Origin: Morinoia aosen
Taxonomy: Eukaryota; Arthropoda; Malacostraca; Amphipoda; Talitridae
Assembly: GCA_030386875.1 (NCBI GenBank)
Contig: CM059575.1
Span: 16,206,293-16,270,292, forward strand
DNA length: 64,000 nucleotides
Direction: 5' to 3'
Part shown: positions 1-11,772 of the stretch, one piece after another
Position numbering within the stretch: the stretch's first letter is position 1
Layout of the letters: each line of letters opens with the position of its first letter
Notes under the pieces: model-generated
The model's database searches: none
What the model was told of the DNA's origin: nothing
Seen by the model: only the letters and a program-made list of their open reading frames with translations
Position numbers and translations under genes: made by a program

Positions 1-2
1 AA

Positions 3-1671
3 AGCCAGTTTTCCCGCCCCTTACTACAAACACCCACCCATATAAGACCCAACACTATGCAACATAACACCAACACACGCACCAACGCCATCCCTGGCAA
101 CAACACTCAACCACGAACGACCAAGCAAACTACCACAACCATCCCAGCACAGCCTGCCAACAAATCCAACACTACCTACAAAGTCCAACTCCGCAAGATC
201 GACCCCAGCAAAGATACAAACCGAGAACAAGTCTTTGAAACTGCTTTCAAACACTTGGAATCCCCACTCATACGACTCACCAGCAACTCAAGCGGATTCT
301 ACGCCATAACCGATGACATCACTGCCATCGATAAACTGACCTCGGACAAAGCAACCACTCACTTCCAGAAAATAAATCTGAAGCCTATCATCCCCCCAGA
401 TCTCAGAGCCAAAAGAACCATATTCATCAGACAACTGGACAGCAGCATTGGCCAACGCCAACCGCAAGAAATACAGGAAGAAATAACACGAGTGCAACAA
501 TGGGCAAAAATCCTGGAAATTACCAAAATCAAAAACTATACACACGTTATCAAAGTAACCTTCACCGACACTGCCATGACACAGCGCGCTCTCCAGAATG
601 GGCTCCTCATGTTCAACACAAAGATCACACCATCGCAAATGGAACTTGAAAAGTACACTCACCTACGGATCTGCTTCAAATGCTACAAAATTGAGGACCA
701 CTCCACACATCAATGCACTGTCAACACATCGAACTGCTCTGAATGCGCCGCACACGGCCACACCTACCAACAGTGCAATTCACTGTACAAGAAGTGCCTT
801 AACTGCCAAGGAAACCACCGCACCCTCGCAGCTTCCTGCCCATACAGGAAAGAAGCTATCCGCAAGAAGAACGACGAACTCCAAAAAAAAGAAACCGACC
901 AAACCATGAGCACATACATTGAAATTGCAAAAACGGCCATCCAACAAACTGCACAAAACAGAACATACACTCACACTCACCAGCGAAATACATATAAAAC
1001 TGGCCGCTATCATCATCGAGGCCCACATCGCAAACCTCGCACAGGGAGGGGATTTCGGATCAATCTTGTCGAAGTCCCTCAAAGAAAATTATGACGTGGA
1101 CACCCAGTTTCCCAACCGCGACTCACAAAAAATATTCAACATGTTCATCGAACAAAACAAACAACCCCAAGCAGGCACAACGGAGACTCCTGCAAATCAA
1201 GCAAGCATCGACCCCAACGAAGACGCAATGGACACTAGCTACCACTCAACAGAAGAAAACTCAACCCAGGATGAAACCAGCGATGACAACCTGAAAGAAA
1301 ACTGGAGAACGCAGTCCAGCCCGAAGAAGAAAAACAAAAAACGGAAGAAAAAGAGACAACCCTCCTCGGGAGAATCTTCTGGACACGATGACAAAATAGA
1401 GGTTTCACTATTCCGCAGTGACACGAACTCACAGCATATTCCAAGCAAACCCACCAACCAACAGATATTAGAAGAACTAACAAAAATACCTCCTGGCCTC
1501 AAAATCGCTGTCGCACACCCAAGCTCGGACACCTGGGAAGAAATCATCGACGGCCAATTCGACCTCCAAAAGGCACCCATAACCAAAACCCCACACGAAC
1601 ACTTCCTCTCGATGGACACATGCTCAAAAATTAACCCCCTTCACAAGAAACCCAAACACTCGACTTCATAA
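3..1671 (+). pseudogene. LINE-A copy 1 ORF1 (Gag-like RNA-binding protein), partial and frameshifted
   Basis: The ORF is open from the window edge; the first ATG inside the window is at 57. The N-terminal part is basic and Thr/Asn/Gln-rich. A domain resembling the RRM-like region of Jockey/I ORF1 proteins follows. Three zinc knuckles are coded at about 672-860: CFKCYKIEDHSTHQC, CSECAAHGHTYQQC and CLNCQGNHRTLAASC. The C-terminal part is acidic, then lysine-rich. A one-base shift near 955 (an extra base relative to copy 2) moves the frame, and the second half runs to TAA at 1669-1671. That stop overlaps the ORF2 start as TAATG. In this family ORF1 binds the element RNA to form a ribonucleoprotein. 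Confidence 0.85.
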
Positions 1672-4424
1672 TGGATACACACAATATGAACAAAACACTA
1701 ACTGTCATCCAACACAACGTCCAACACTGGCAAAACAACAAAATCGCACTATGCAACATCTACCGTCAATACAACCCACACATAATTCTACTCAACGCGC
1801 ACTGAATGCGTAACGACACTCCCATCAAAATTTGAAATTACAACACATACACCACAAACAAAGCAAATGAAAATCACGCTGGAGTAGCAATAGCAATTCG
1901 AAAAGACCTTCCATTCAAGCTTCACGATACCTTTCATACAGATATGTTAGCCATCACAATAGAAACACCACAAGGCCCAATCACACTTGCCACAACCTAC
2001 ATACCTCCACGCATTGATTACATAAACTATATCGACATGCACACTCTCTTTAACCGAAAACACCCCACTTACCTCCTAGCCGACATGAATGCCATACACC
2101 CCACCTTTGGATACACATACGCAAACAGGAAGGGAAGACAAGTCCACTCACTAATAGACAGGAACAAATGTCTCCACAAGGGCCCCAATTTCCCCACGAT
2201 AATCACTCACCGCGCTTGTACCAGCCCAGACATCGTACTAACAAACACGCGAACATTCCACAACATCATACTCGAACCAGGTCCACTAACACCCTCCGAC
2301 CACATTCCCATCATAGCCACAATATCAGCCAACCCAAAACAAATTCCCATCCGCCCACGTTTCTCCTTCCACAATGCAAACTGGGAACTATACCGCAACC
2401 TTCTCGTTGAACACACAACAACGCAAGGCGTAAGCCCCACACAAGAGGACATAGACAACCACCTAATCACATGGGAATCCCACATCATCGAAGCCTCCAA
2501 CCAATCTATTCCAACTATCACACACAGAACCACACCAGGCATCGAACCCACTCATGCCATACTCGTCCTTCAAACGAGACACAAACACATTTACGACCAT
2601 CTCCAACGACACGGCCACTCACCCCACCTATACAGAGAACTCCTCAGCCTCAGACAACAGATAAAAACTGCACATCAACGTATCTACTCGGCGACATGGA
2701 ACAACACTATCGGTAACATCAAAAAGATGGACAATCCCCAACAATTCTGGTCCGCCATCAAACGCATGTCAGGCAACAATAAAAAACAAAGCACCCCCTA
2801 CATCAAAGAAGGCGGCATCTTCTACCACTCACCACAATCCAAGGAACCTTTGTTCCGACAACACTGGTCAAACATATTCTCAGGTATTGATGACCCCAAC
2901 AACGATTTCGACGCTGAACACATACACACCATAGAAACACAAATGAACGACATCGCTCCCCAAAACGAACCACACGAAACAGGAGACACTTCCCGTCTTC
3001 ATAATTTCCACTACCCAGCAATCACAATCGAAGAATTGAAAAACGCACTTCGAACGTTTTCACAAAAAGCTCCAGGACCAACTAAAATAACCACACACCA
3101 CCTTAAACACTTACCGCAAAACATGCTCCAGTATCTTCTGTACATATATAACAACGCCTTCTCAGCGGGCTATTTCCCAAACAAACTGAAACACGCAATA
3201 ATGATCTTTTTACCGAAGCCCTCCACCTCCCAACATGAGGTGCAAAATTACCGCCCCATCTCCTTACTCGACGCCCACGCTATGCTCCAAGACAAGATAT
3301 TAACCTACAGGCTAACAGACCACCTAACCATCAACAACATCTACCACAGCCGCTAACACGGATTTCGACACGAAAGAGGTACACACACCGCACTTGCCAC
3401 GCTACATGAGACCCTCCACATTAAACAAACCCAGAGAAACAAAACAGACATCATTCTACGAGATGAAAGCAAGGCCTTCGACAAAGTCTGGCACACAGGA
3501 CTCAAATTCAAACTGTCGCAGCTACAAATTCACCCCCTATTCACAAAAATCCTGTACAGCTTCATCACTAACCGCACCGCAGCCATACGAATCGCAAACT
3601 ACACTGGCCCACCCTTCCCAATCAAGTCAGGTGTCCCCCAGGGAGCAGTCCTCTCCCCAACACTGTACAACTACTTCACACACGACCTTCCCCCACCAAT
3701 ACCCAACACCGACTACATAGCTTTTGCAGACGACATCACACAAATCATAGCCGGAAAGCACTCATATAACATGGCAGCTCTTCTAACAACACGAGCCATT
3801 GCCCAAATCAACGATTACGAACGAAAATGGAAAATCCAAATTAATGCAAATAAATTCAAAATAATTGCCATCAGCCGCCGCAAACACCCAACAGTGCACA
3901 TCAACAACACCCCACACCCCTACACAAACTCAGGTAAAGTTCTGGGACTCACAATCAGCACAACCGGATACGCACCCCACACCAGACAACGTGCAGAACT
4001 AGCACACCAAAACCTTTCACGCCTCTACCGATTCAAACATCTGAACCTAGAAGTAAAACGCCAACTATACATCGCTCTAGTAAGATCCACTCTCATCTAC
4101 CCAGTCATTCCCCTACACACACTTCCACCAACATCTATCTCAACACTCCAGCGTGTACAAAACCGAGCCACGAGATACATAACAAACTCCGAATGGCAAG
4201 ATTTCGCCACCTCTGCACAACTACATCGCCGAGCAAACTTGCAGCCAATTAACATTACACTCCACAAACACGCAAAAAGAATCTGGCAAAACATTCACGA
4301 CATGTACCCTCAACTCTACCAACAACTCACATTCCCGAAAGACACTCCACAAATACCACACAGACAATTTCAGAGCTCAAAAATGAAAACACTCGCACCC
4401 CAACCGAGACCAAAATACACTTAA
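1671..4424 (+). pseudogene. LINE-A copy 1 ORF2 (endonuclease-reverse transcriptase), stop codons
   Basis: Starts at the ATG in TAATG. The endonuclease part shows QHN near the N-terminus, ADMNA (Asp-x-Asn) and SDHIP near its end. The RT part shows the YRPISLLD block, KAFDKVW, GVPQGAVLSP and FADD (about 3723-3734). The frame is continuous for about 2.75 kb except for in-frame stops at 1803 (TGA), 1833 (TGA) and 3354 (TAA, at a CAA in the other copies). No indel is needed. It would nick target DNA and reverse-transcribe the element RNA. The position usually held by the catalytic Glu of AP endonucleases (ETW-like motif) reads NAH here. No RNase H domain follows the RT. Confidence 0.88.
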
Positions 4425-4761
4425 CACGACTCTAACGACGGACGGACGGACAGACTCGACTGACCAGCACCGACTCAAGCGAACATCTTGTGATAAAAGA
4501 GACCTATCCAATACTGCAAGCCTAACAACCCACGTCCGGTACTAACGATGCCTATTAACTAAAGATGGATCATACAAAGCCCTGACGGGTAATTAACTTC
4601 TACCACCCCTAAACTACCTACAAAAAAAGTACCCTCAACACCAGCACCATATGCGCACAGCGCATCTCTATCTTTTTTCCTACCTATCCCTTTCCGTTTC
4701 ACCCCTTCTCTTCCCGACACACCCTGTGTCAAACTCTCCTTCCGACTTCTCTATAAGCATC
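4425..4761 (+). other. LINE-A copy 1 3' UTR with three short hairpins
   Basis: Non-coding tail conserved among copies 1-3 and recognisable in copy 4. It has a tandem GACG/GACA tract just after the stop, then three potential hairpins: CCC-tgac-GGG (4580-4589), ATGCGC-aca-GCGCAT (4651-4665) and GACACA-ccc-TGTGTC (4716-4730). In LINEs the 3' UTR is often the part recognised by the reverse transcriptase. That role is inferred here. Confidence 0.75.
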
Positions 4762-4776
4762 GCCAAGCTGCCTCAG
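4762..4776. repeat. Target-site duplication, left copy, of LINE-A copy 2
   Basis: GCCAAGCTGCCTCAG here is repeated exactly at 9915-9929, at the other end of copy 2. The right-hand copy continues into LTR-X sequence (TACACTTGCAG), so this 15-mer is the original LTR-X target. Confidence 0.85.
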
Positions 4777-5104
4777 GTTCACCAGTGAAAACCGTCTAAG
4801 AAGCATCTAATCTTCAACAAAGACCTTCTCACTACCAAGATATCACAACAGGAGCCGACTCCCTACCTCGCTTGCCGAGCACTGACCTCTCAAGCGAGAG
4901 TGAGTAGCCTTTTCTTAATTCGCTGTTAGTTTACCGACCGTTGAGCGTCGCCGGAAGGTAGTAGAGCCTGGTGTACCGAAAGGCCCCAGACCATCTGGGC
5001 AAACCCCATTATAGTAGAGGGGGAGCGGGTACAAGTAAGGCACCAGCCGCCTTCCGGACAAATCCGACGCCTGAGACTATACACCAACACTTAGGACAAA
5101 CACC
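4777..5104 (+). promoter_or_regulatory. LINE-A copy 2 5' UTR
   Basis: About 330 bases between the target-site duplication and the first ORF1 ATG. It has GC-rich patches near 4975-5060, including GGCCCCAGACC and CTGGGC that could pair. Non-LTR elements usually carry an internal promoter here. I see no TATA box. Confidence 0.5.
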
Positions 5105-6819
5105 ATGTATCACCACCAAGGAAGTCGTGGTTCATGGAGAGCTGGCTACAGCCAGTTTTCCCGCCCCTTACTACAAACACCCACCCATACAAGACCCAAC
5201 ACTATGCAACATAACACCAACACACGCACCAACGCCATCCCTGGCAAAAACACTCAACCACGAACGACCAAGCAAACTACCACAACCATCCCAGCACAGC
5301 CTGCCAACAAATCCAACACTACCTACAAAGTCCAACTCCGCAAGATCAACCCCAGCCAAGATACAAAACGAGAACAAGTCTTCGAAACTGCTTTTAAACA
5401 CTTGGAAGCCCCACTCATACGACTCACCAGCAACTCAAGCGGATTCTACGCCATAACCGATGACATCACTGCCATCGACAAACTGACCTCGGACAAAGCC
5501 ACCAAACACTTTCAGAAAATCAATCTGAAACCGATCATTCCCCCAGATCTCAGAGCCAAAAGAACCATATTCATCAGACAACTGGACAGCAGCATTGGCC
5601 AACGCCAACCGCAAGAAATACAGGAAGAAATAACACGAGTGCATCAATGGGCAAAAATCATGGAAATAAACAAAATCAAAAACTACACACACGTTATCAA
5701 AGTAACCTTCACCGACACTGCCATGACACAGCGCGCTCTCCAGAATGGGCTCCTCATGTTCAACACAAAGATCACACCTTCGCAAATGGAACTTGAAAAG
5801 TACACTCACCTACGGATCTGCTTCAAATGCTACAAAATTGAGGACCACTCCACACACCAATGCACTGTCAAGACATCAAACTGCTCTGAATGCGCTGCAC
5901 ACGACCACACCTACCAACAGTGCGATTCACTGTACAAAAAATGCCTTAACTGCCAAGGAAACCACCGCACCCTCGCAGCTTCCTGCCCATACAGGAAAGA
6001 AGCTATCCGCAAGAAGAACGACGAACTCCAAAAAAAAGAAACCGACCAAACCAAGAGCACATACATTGAAATTGCAAAAACGGCCATCCAACAAACTGCA
6101 AAAACAGAACATACACTCACACTCACCAGCGAAATACATATAAAACTGGCCGCTATCATCATCGAGGCCCACATCGCAAACCTCACACAGGGAGGGGATT
6201 TCGGATCAACCTTGTCGAAGTCCCTCAAAGAAAATTACGCCGTGGACACCCAGTTCCCCAATCGCGACTCCCAAAAAATATTCAACATGTTCATTGAACA
6301 AAGCAAAAAACCCCAAGCAGACACAACGGAGACACCTGCAAATCAAGCAAGCACTGACCCCAACGATGACGCAATGGACACAAGCTACCACTCAACAGAA
6401 GAAAACTCAACCCAGGACGAAACAAGCGACGACAACTTGCAAGAAAACTGGAGGACTCAGTCCAGCCCGAAAAAGAAAACAAAAAAAGGAAAAAGAAGAG
6501 ACAACCCTCCTCCAAAGAATCTCCTGGACACGATGACAAAATAGAGGTTTCACTATTCTTCAGCGACACGAACTCACAGCATATCCCAAGCAAACCCACC
6601 AACCAACAGATAATAGAAGAACTAACAAAAAAACCTCCTGGCCTCAAAATCGCTGTCGTACACCCACACCCGGACAAAATCTGGAAAGAAATCATTGACG
6701 GCCAATTCAACCTCGAAGCGGCACCCATAGCCACAATCACACACGAACACTTCGACATGATGAACACATGCTCAAAACCTGACACCCCCCACAAGAAACC
6801 CAAACACTCGACTACATAA
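5105..6819 (+). pseudogene. LINE-A copy 2 ORF1 (Gag-like RNA-binding protein), one frameshift
   Basis: Starts at ATG 5105 (MYHHQGSRGSWRAGYSQ), the first ATG of the open frame; a second in-frame ATG at 5204 matches the one in copy 1. After the RRM-like region come three CCHC-type knuckles at about residues 240-298 (CFKCYK.., CSECAAHDHTYQQC, CLNCQGNHRTLAASC). The frame runs 479 codons to a TAG at 6542, but comparison with copy 1 shows a one-base shift in the A-rich lysine stretch near 6480-6530. In the other frame homology continues to TAA at 6817-6819, overlapping the ORF2 ATG as TAATG. Confidence 0.87.
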
Positions 6820-9570
6820 TGGATACACACAATATGAACAAAACACTAACCGTCATCCAACACAACGTCCAACACTGGCAAAATAATAAAATAGCACTGT
6901 GCAACATCTACCGTCAATACAATCCACACATAATTCTGCTTACCTCACACTGCATGCGTAACGACACCCCATCAAAGTTTGGAATTACAACACATATACC
7001 ACAAACAAAACAAATGAAAATCACGCTGGAGTAGCAATAGCAATTCGCAAAGACCTTTCATTCAAGCTTCACGATACCTTTCATACAGATATGTTGGCCA
7101 TCACAATAGAAACACCACAAGGCCCAATCACACTTGCCACAACCTACATACCTCCACGCATTGATTACATAAACTACATTGACATGCACACTCTCTTTAA
7201 CAGAAAACACCCCACTTACCTCCTAGCCGACATGAATGCCACACACCTCACTTTCGGATACACATACGCAAACAGGAAAGGGAGACAAATCCACTCACTA
7301 ATAGACAGGAACAAATGTCACCACATCGGCCCCAATTTCCCCACGATAATCACCCACCGCGCCGCCACTAGTCCAGACATCGTGCTAACAAACACGAAAA
7401 CATTCCACAACATCATACTCGAACCAGGTCCACTAACACCTTCCGACCACATCCCCATCATAGCTACAATATCAGCCAACCCTATACAAATTCCCATCCG
7501 CCCACGACCCTCCTTCCACAATGCAAACTGGGAACTATACCGCAACATTCTCGCTGCACACACAATACCGCAAGACTTGAGCCCTACACTAGAGGACATA
7601 GACAATCACCTAATCACGTGGGAATCCCACATCAACGAAGCCTCCAACCAATCTATTCCAACTATCACACACAGAACCACACCAGGCATCAAACCCACTC
7701 ATGCCATACTCGTCCTCCCAACAAGACACAAACACATCTACGACCATCTCCAACGACACGGCCACTCACCCCACCTATACAGAGAACTCCTCAGCCTCAG
7801 ACAACAGATAAAAACTGCATATCAACGTATCTACTCGGCAACATGGAACAACACCATCGCTAACATCAAAAAGATGGACAATCCCAAACAATTCTGGTCC
7901 GCCATCAAACGTATGTCAGGCAACAATAAAAAATAAAGCACCCCCTACATTAAAGAAGGCGGCATCTTTCACCACTCACCACAATCCAAGGAACCTTTGT
8001 TCCGACAACACTGGTCAAACATATACTCAGGTATTGATGAGCCCAACAACGATTTCGACGTTGAACACATACACACCATAGAAACACAAATGAACGACAT
8101 CGCTCCCCAAAACGAACCACACGAGACAGGAGACACTTCCCGCCTTCACAATTTCCACTACCCAGCTATCACAATCGAAGAACTCAAAAACGCACTTCGG
8201 ACGTTTTCCCAAAAAGCTCCAGGACCAACTAAAATAACCACACACCACCTCAAACACTTACCGCAAAACATGCTCCAGTACCTTCTGTACATATATAACA
8301 ACGCCCTCTCAGCGGGTTATTTCCCAAACAAACTGAAACACGCAATAATGATCTTCTTACCGAAGCTCTCCACCTCCCAACACGAGGTGCAAAACTACCG
8401 CCCCATCTCCCTACTCGACACGCACGCTAAGCTCTTAGATAAGATATTAACCTACAGGCTAACAGACCACCTAACCATCAATAACATCTACAACAGCCGC
8501 CAACACGGATTTCGCCACGGAAGAGGCACACACACCGCACTTGCCACGCTACAAGAGACTCTCCACATTAAACAAACACAGAGAAACAAAACAGACATCA
8601 TTCTACGAGATGTAAGCAAGGCCTTCGACAAAGTCTGGCACACAGGACTCAAATTCAAACTGTCACAGCTACAAATTCACCCCCTATTCACAAAAATCCT
8701 TTATAGCTTCATCACCAACCGCACGGCAGCCATACGAATCGCAAACTACACTGGCCCACCCTTCTCCATCAAGTCAGGTGTCTCCCAGGGAGCAGTCCTC
8801 TCCCCAACACTGTACAACTCCTTCACACACGACCTTCCCCACCAATACCCAATACTGACTACATTGCTTTTGCAGACGACATCACACAAATTACATCCCA
8901 TAACCATTCATATAACATGGCAGCTCTTCTAACAACACGAGCCATCGCCCAAATCAACGATTACGAACGAAAATGGAAAATCCAAACCAATGCAAACAAA
9001 TTCAAAATAATCGCCATCAGCCGTCGCAAACACCCAACAGTGCACATCAACAACACCCCACACCCCTACACAAACTCAGGCAAAGTTCTGGGACTCACAA
9101 TCAGCACAACCGGATATGCACCCCACATCAGACAACGAGCAGCACTAGCAAACCAAAACCTCTCACGCCTTTACCGATTCAAACACCTGAACCTAGAAGT
9201 AAAACGACAACTCTACATAGCTCTAGTAAGATCCATTCTCATCTACCCAGCCATTCCCCTACACACACTTCCACCAACATCTATCTCAACACTCCAGCGC
9301 GTACAAAACCGAGCCACGAGATACATAACAAATTCAGAATGGCAAGATTTCTCCACCTCTGCACAACTACACCGCCGAGCAAACTTGCAACCAATCAACA
9401 TTACACTCCACAAACACGCCAAAAGAATCTGGCAAAATATTCACGACACGCACCCACAACTCTACTTACAACTCACATTCCCGCAAGACACACCGCAAAT
9501 ACCGCACAAACAATTCCAGAGCTCAAAAATGAAAACACTCGCATCCCAACCGAGACCAAAATACACCTAA
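6819..9570 (+). pseudogene. LINE-A copy 2 ORF2 (endonuclease-reverse transcriptase), frameshifted
   Basis: Starts MDTHNMNKTLTVIQHNV at the ATG of TAATG. Endonuclease motifs: QHN, ADMNA and SDHIP. RT motifs: YRPISLLD, KAFDKVW, GVSQGAVLSP (Pro to Ser change) and FADD. Breaks: a missing C in a C-run near 6975, an in-frame TAA at 7934-7936 (CAA in copies 1 and 3), and a missing C in a C-run near 8842. The C-terminal part resumes from about 8917 and ends KPKYT-stop like the other copies. No RNase H. The usual catalytic Glu position of the endonuclease reads TSHC. Confidence 0.87.
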
Positions 9571-9914
9571 CACGACTCTAACGACGGACGGACGGACAGA
9601 CTCGACTGACCAGCACCGTCTCAAGCGAATACTTTGTGTCAAAGGAGACTTAACCAACACAGCAAGCCTACCCACCCACGTTCGGTACTAATGATGCCTA
9701 CTAACTAAAGATCCACCCATACAAAGCCCCGACGGGTAATTAATTTCTACCACCCTTAAACTATCTACAAAAAATACCCTCAACACTAGCATCATATGCG
9801 CAAAGCGCATCTCTATCGCTTTCCACCTATCCTTTTCCGCTTCACCCCTTCCCTTCCCGACACACTCTGTGTCAAACTCTCTTTCCGTCTTCTCTATAAG
9901 CATCGTCAAGCCAA
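9571..9914 (+). other. LINE-A copy 2 3' UTR with hairpins
   Basis: Colinear with the copy 1 3' UTR. Hairpins ATGCGC-aaa-GCGCAT (9796-9810) and GACACA-ctc-TGTGTC (9859-9873), preceded by CCC-gac-GGG-like sequence. After the conserved GCATCG end comes a CAAG-rich tail of about 10 bases, then the target duplication. Confidence 0.75.
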
Positions 9915-10404
9915 GCCAAGCTGCCTCAGTACACTTGCAGCGTCCCTGATATTCACACTAAGTCTCGACGCTCCGCCAGCACCTCACCCGTTGCCTTCAC
10001 CGCCTCTTCGACTGCCATCCGCCACGCCTTGTTGCTTGCTAGACGCACCAGTTCCCTGCTTGCGCCTCTGGTACTCCCTGGTCGGAAGCTCTGCCAGCAG
10101 CAGCCCCACCGGTCTGCTCTCGTCCTCCAGCTACGCAGCGTCTGCCCGACAACCGTCGGTCCGCCAAGACGTCAACGGTTGCTGTATTGCTCGACTGTCA
10201 TATTCCCTTGTGCCATTATTGTCGGCAATCTTCATAATAATACGGCGTTTATTCCAGTTGTGTTTGCCTTATCCTGTCGGGTTCGTTTGCACCTCAGGCA
10301 CTCACTTCGGGCAAAGATATATCACAAGTCTATCGATATTCACAAGTCAATAGATATTCACAAGTCTGCCCGGAGTGTGAAGCAGCCTGAGGGAGAACAC
10401 CACA
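9915..10404 (+). repeat. LTR-X copy 1, 3' part (R-U5-like)
   Basis: Dispersed repeat homologous to 18926-19437 (+), 10405-10819 (+) and the reverse of 24568-25065. It begins with the LINE-A target duplication and ends GAGAACACCACA, the inverse of the LTR-X start TGTGGTGTTCTC. Shared landmarks are CCTGATATTCAC, TAATACGGCGTTTATTCCAG and GCAGCCTGAGGGAGAAC. I call it an LTR because an intact copy (15777-19437) has TG..CA ends, a TATA box and a 4-bp duplication. Its 5' part would lie upstream of LINE-A copy 1, outside the window. Confidence 0.7.
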
Positions 10405-10819
10405 GGCTCACACAAACCTCCTCGCAGCACTCGCCTCGCAGCAGGCTACCGACAGCGGCTCATCACGCAGCAGTTCTCTCCCAGCAACGCTGATATTCAC
10501 TGCGAGTCTCGGTCGCTCCGTAAGCAGTAGCCTCGTCACCTCGACCGCCAGCCGCGCCACAATGCCACGTCCTCGACCCAAGTCGGTTCCCTTTTATCGG
10601 CTCTGATACTCCAAAGTCGGGGACACTCGACCAGCAACAGCCTTGCCGCTTCTCACTCGACCGCCACTCACTCTTCGACTACTCACTACTAGACAATCGT
10701 CGGTCCTCCAAAGCGTCCTCCGGTACTGTACTACCTGCTCGTAAATATTTTCCTCCTGTACCATACTGTCGGCGATATCCACAATAATACGGCGTTTATT
10801 CCAGTTGTATTTTTCTTTC
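10405..10819 (+). repeat. LTR-X copy 2, left piece, interrupted by G1
   Basis: Again LTR-X R/U5-like sequence (TGATATTCACTGCGAG to GGCGTTTATTCCAGTTG), placed directly after copy 1. It stops inside the T-rich stretch where G1 begins. The rest of the repeat resumes at 22235 with CTGTCGGGTTCGTTTGCACC. By eye the two pieces join without obvious loss. Confidence 0.7.
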
Positions 10820-11630
10820 TGTAATATAGCGAGTAATGTAAGTTCTAGTTAGAGAGTTATAAAGTTGGCAACGCTCGTGACGGAAACAATCGCAGCAGTT
10901 CCCTATTGGTCGTAGTCAGCTAAACAGTAAATGTTGACTGCAAGGGTGTATATAAATTACCCCATGTGGCTAAATACCTACTCTTAAGTTTTTCTAACTA
11001 CCTACTACTAATTCTATTCTATCCTATTCTATAAATCCAACCTATCTCCGCTCTTCTCTCACTGGCCACATGATTAGTAAATTGAGCATATTCATAGCTG
11101 CTTAGAGATATCCAAGAGGTGAGTGCCAATTTGCTAATATATTATTGATGTATCAATATTGCTATTGATCTATGTATTACTATTGATATCAGCACTATTG
11201 CTATTACTGTGTTGTGTCTATCTATGTGGTGTCTAACCAATACTGTGGTGAAGTCTATGTTGAAACCTTTATTGTAGCACCTTGAATGCATATGTGTATA
11301 ATACTGATAACGTTACAGTGCTCATGTGTTAGAATGTGTTTAGACAGTACTCTGCATTGAGAACTGAGCTCATGGTTCTTGTGGAACTGAGCTCATGGTT
11401 CTCGGGCTTGGGTGGAGCCCACTCCGCGGCTATCCTTCGTGATGTAAACTAACTGTGTACTGCTGTGTGTTACTGACAATATATAAATCCCAAGTGTCTC
11501 GCTTTACTTAACCTAACCTCAAAAGTCTAGTGTAGGATTGCTATGTGAATGAGCACAGGCTATCATAAATTGGTTACCTTACTACTACTACTAATAATAA
11601 TGATAATATCCTAGGTAGGATATGCAATAC
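10820..11630 (+). repeat. G1 5' LTR (about 811 bp)
   Basis: Matches the 3' LTR at both ends but is about 270 bp longer. The extra segment lies between two copies of AAGTCTA (about 11250 and 11524). It includes a tandem GAACTGAGCTCATGGTTCT duplication near 11370-11400. A TATA-like TATATAAATTA lies at about 10949. A short ACT/AAT trinucleotide run precedes the end. Confidence 0.85.
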
Positions 11631-11650
11631 TGGCGACGAGGATTTTGGTG
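11631..11650 (+). other. G1 primer-binding-site-like sequence
   Basis: TGGCGACGAGGATTT starts directly after the 5' LTR end. TGG at this position is the expected complement of a tRNA CCA end. I could not assign the tRNA from memory. Confidence 0.6.
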
Positions 11651-11772
11651 GAACTACTGGGAGAAGCTAGACTAGTGAAGGAACTCAGAATTTACTCAGT
11701 GATTCTAGTATTGGTACTGTAGATTTTTGTTTTCACAAGGTGTGTCAAGCTGTGTAAAATTAAAAAATACCA

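Larger units (their letters stand above)
1..4761 (+). mobile_element. LINE-A copy 1, non-LTR retrotransposon, 5' end outside window
   Basis: A Jockey-like non-LTR retrotransposon with ORF1 (RNA-binding, zinc knuckles), ORF2 (AP-type endonuclease plus reverse transcriptase, no RNase H seen) and a 3' UTR of about 340 bases. It aligns base for base with copy 2 at an offset of about 5147, so about 0.4 kb of its 5' end lies upstream of the window. The 3' end is set by comparison: copies 1, 2 and 3 all end at a shared TATAAGCATC(G). It is followed by GCCAAGCTGCCTCAG and then at once by copy 2. Both ORFs are broken, so this is a dead copy. Clade assignment (Jockey superfamily) is my judgement from protein motifs. 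Confidence 0.9.
4777..9914 (+). mobile_element. LINE-A copy 2, complete length, inactivated
   Basis: A full-length-looking non-LTR retrotransposon of about 5.1 kb: 5' UTR (4777-5104), ORF1, ORF2, 3' UTR and a short CAAG-rich tail. Its ends are fixed by the 15-bp duplication GCCAAGCTGCCTCAG on both sides. It lies directly behind copy 1 in the same orientation. Several frameshifts and a stop show it is no longer autonomous. Confidence 0.9.

Noticed and set aside
24..254. Reverse-strand open frames opposite LINE-A ORF1 (also 5171-5401 and others)
   Set aside because: They mirror the sense ORF and recur in each copy only because the LINE recurs. No independent motifs.
9796..10353. 185-codon frame across the LINE-A copy 2 3' end and LTR-X
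   Set aside because: Crosses an element boundary; low-complexity Ser/Leu/Pro composition; no motifs.
11500..11520. TTAACCTAACC as a telomere-like repeat
   Set aside because: Only about two units, inside the G1 5' LTR.
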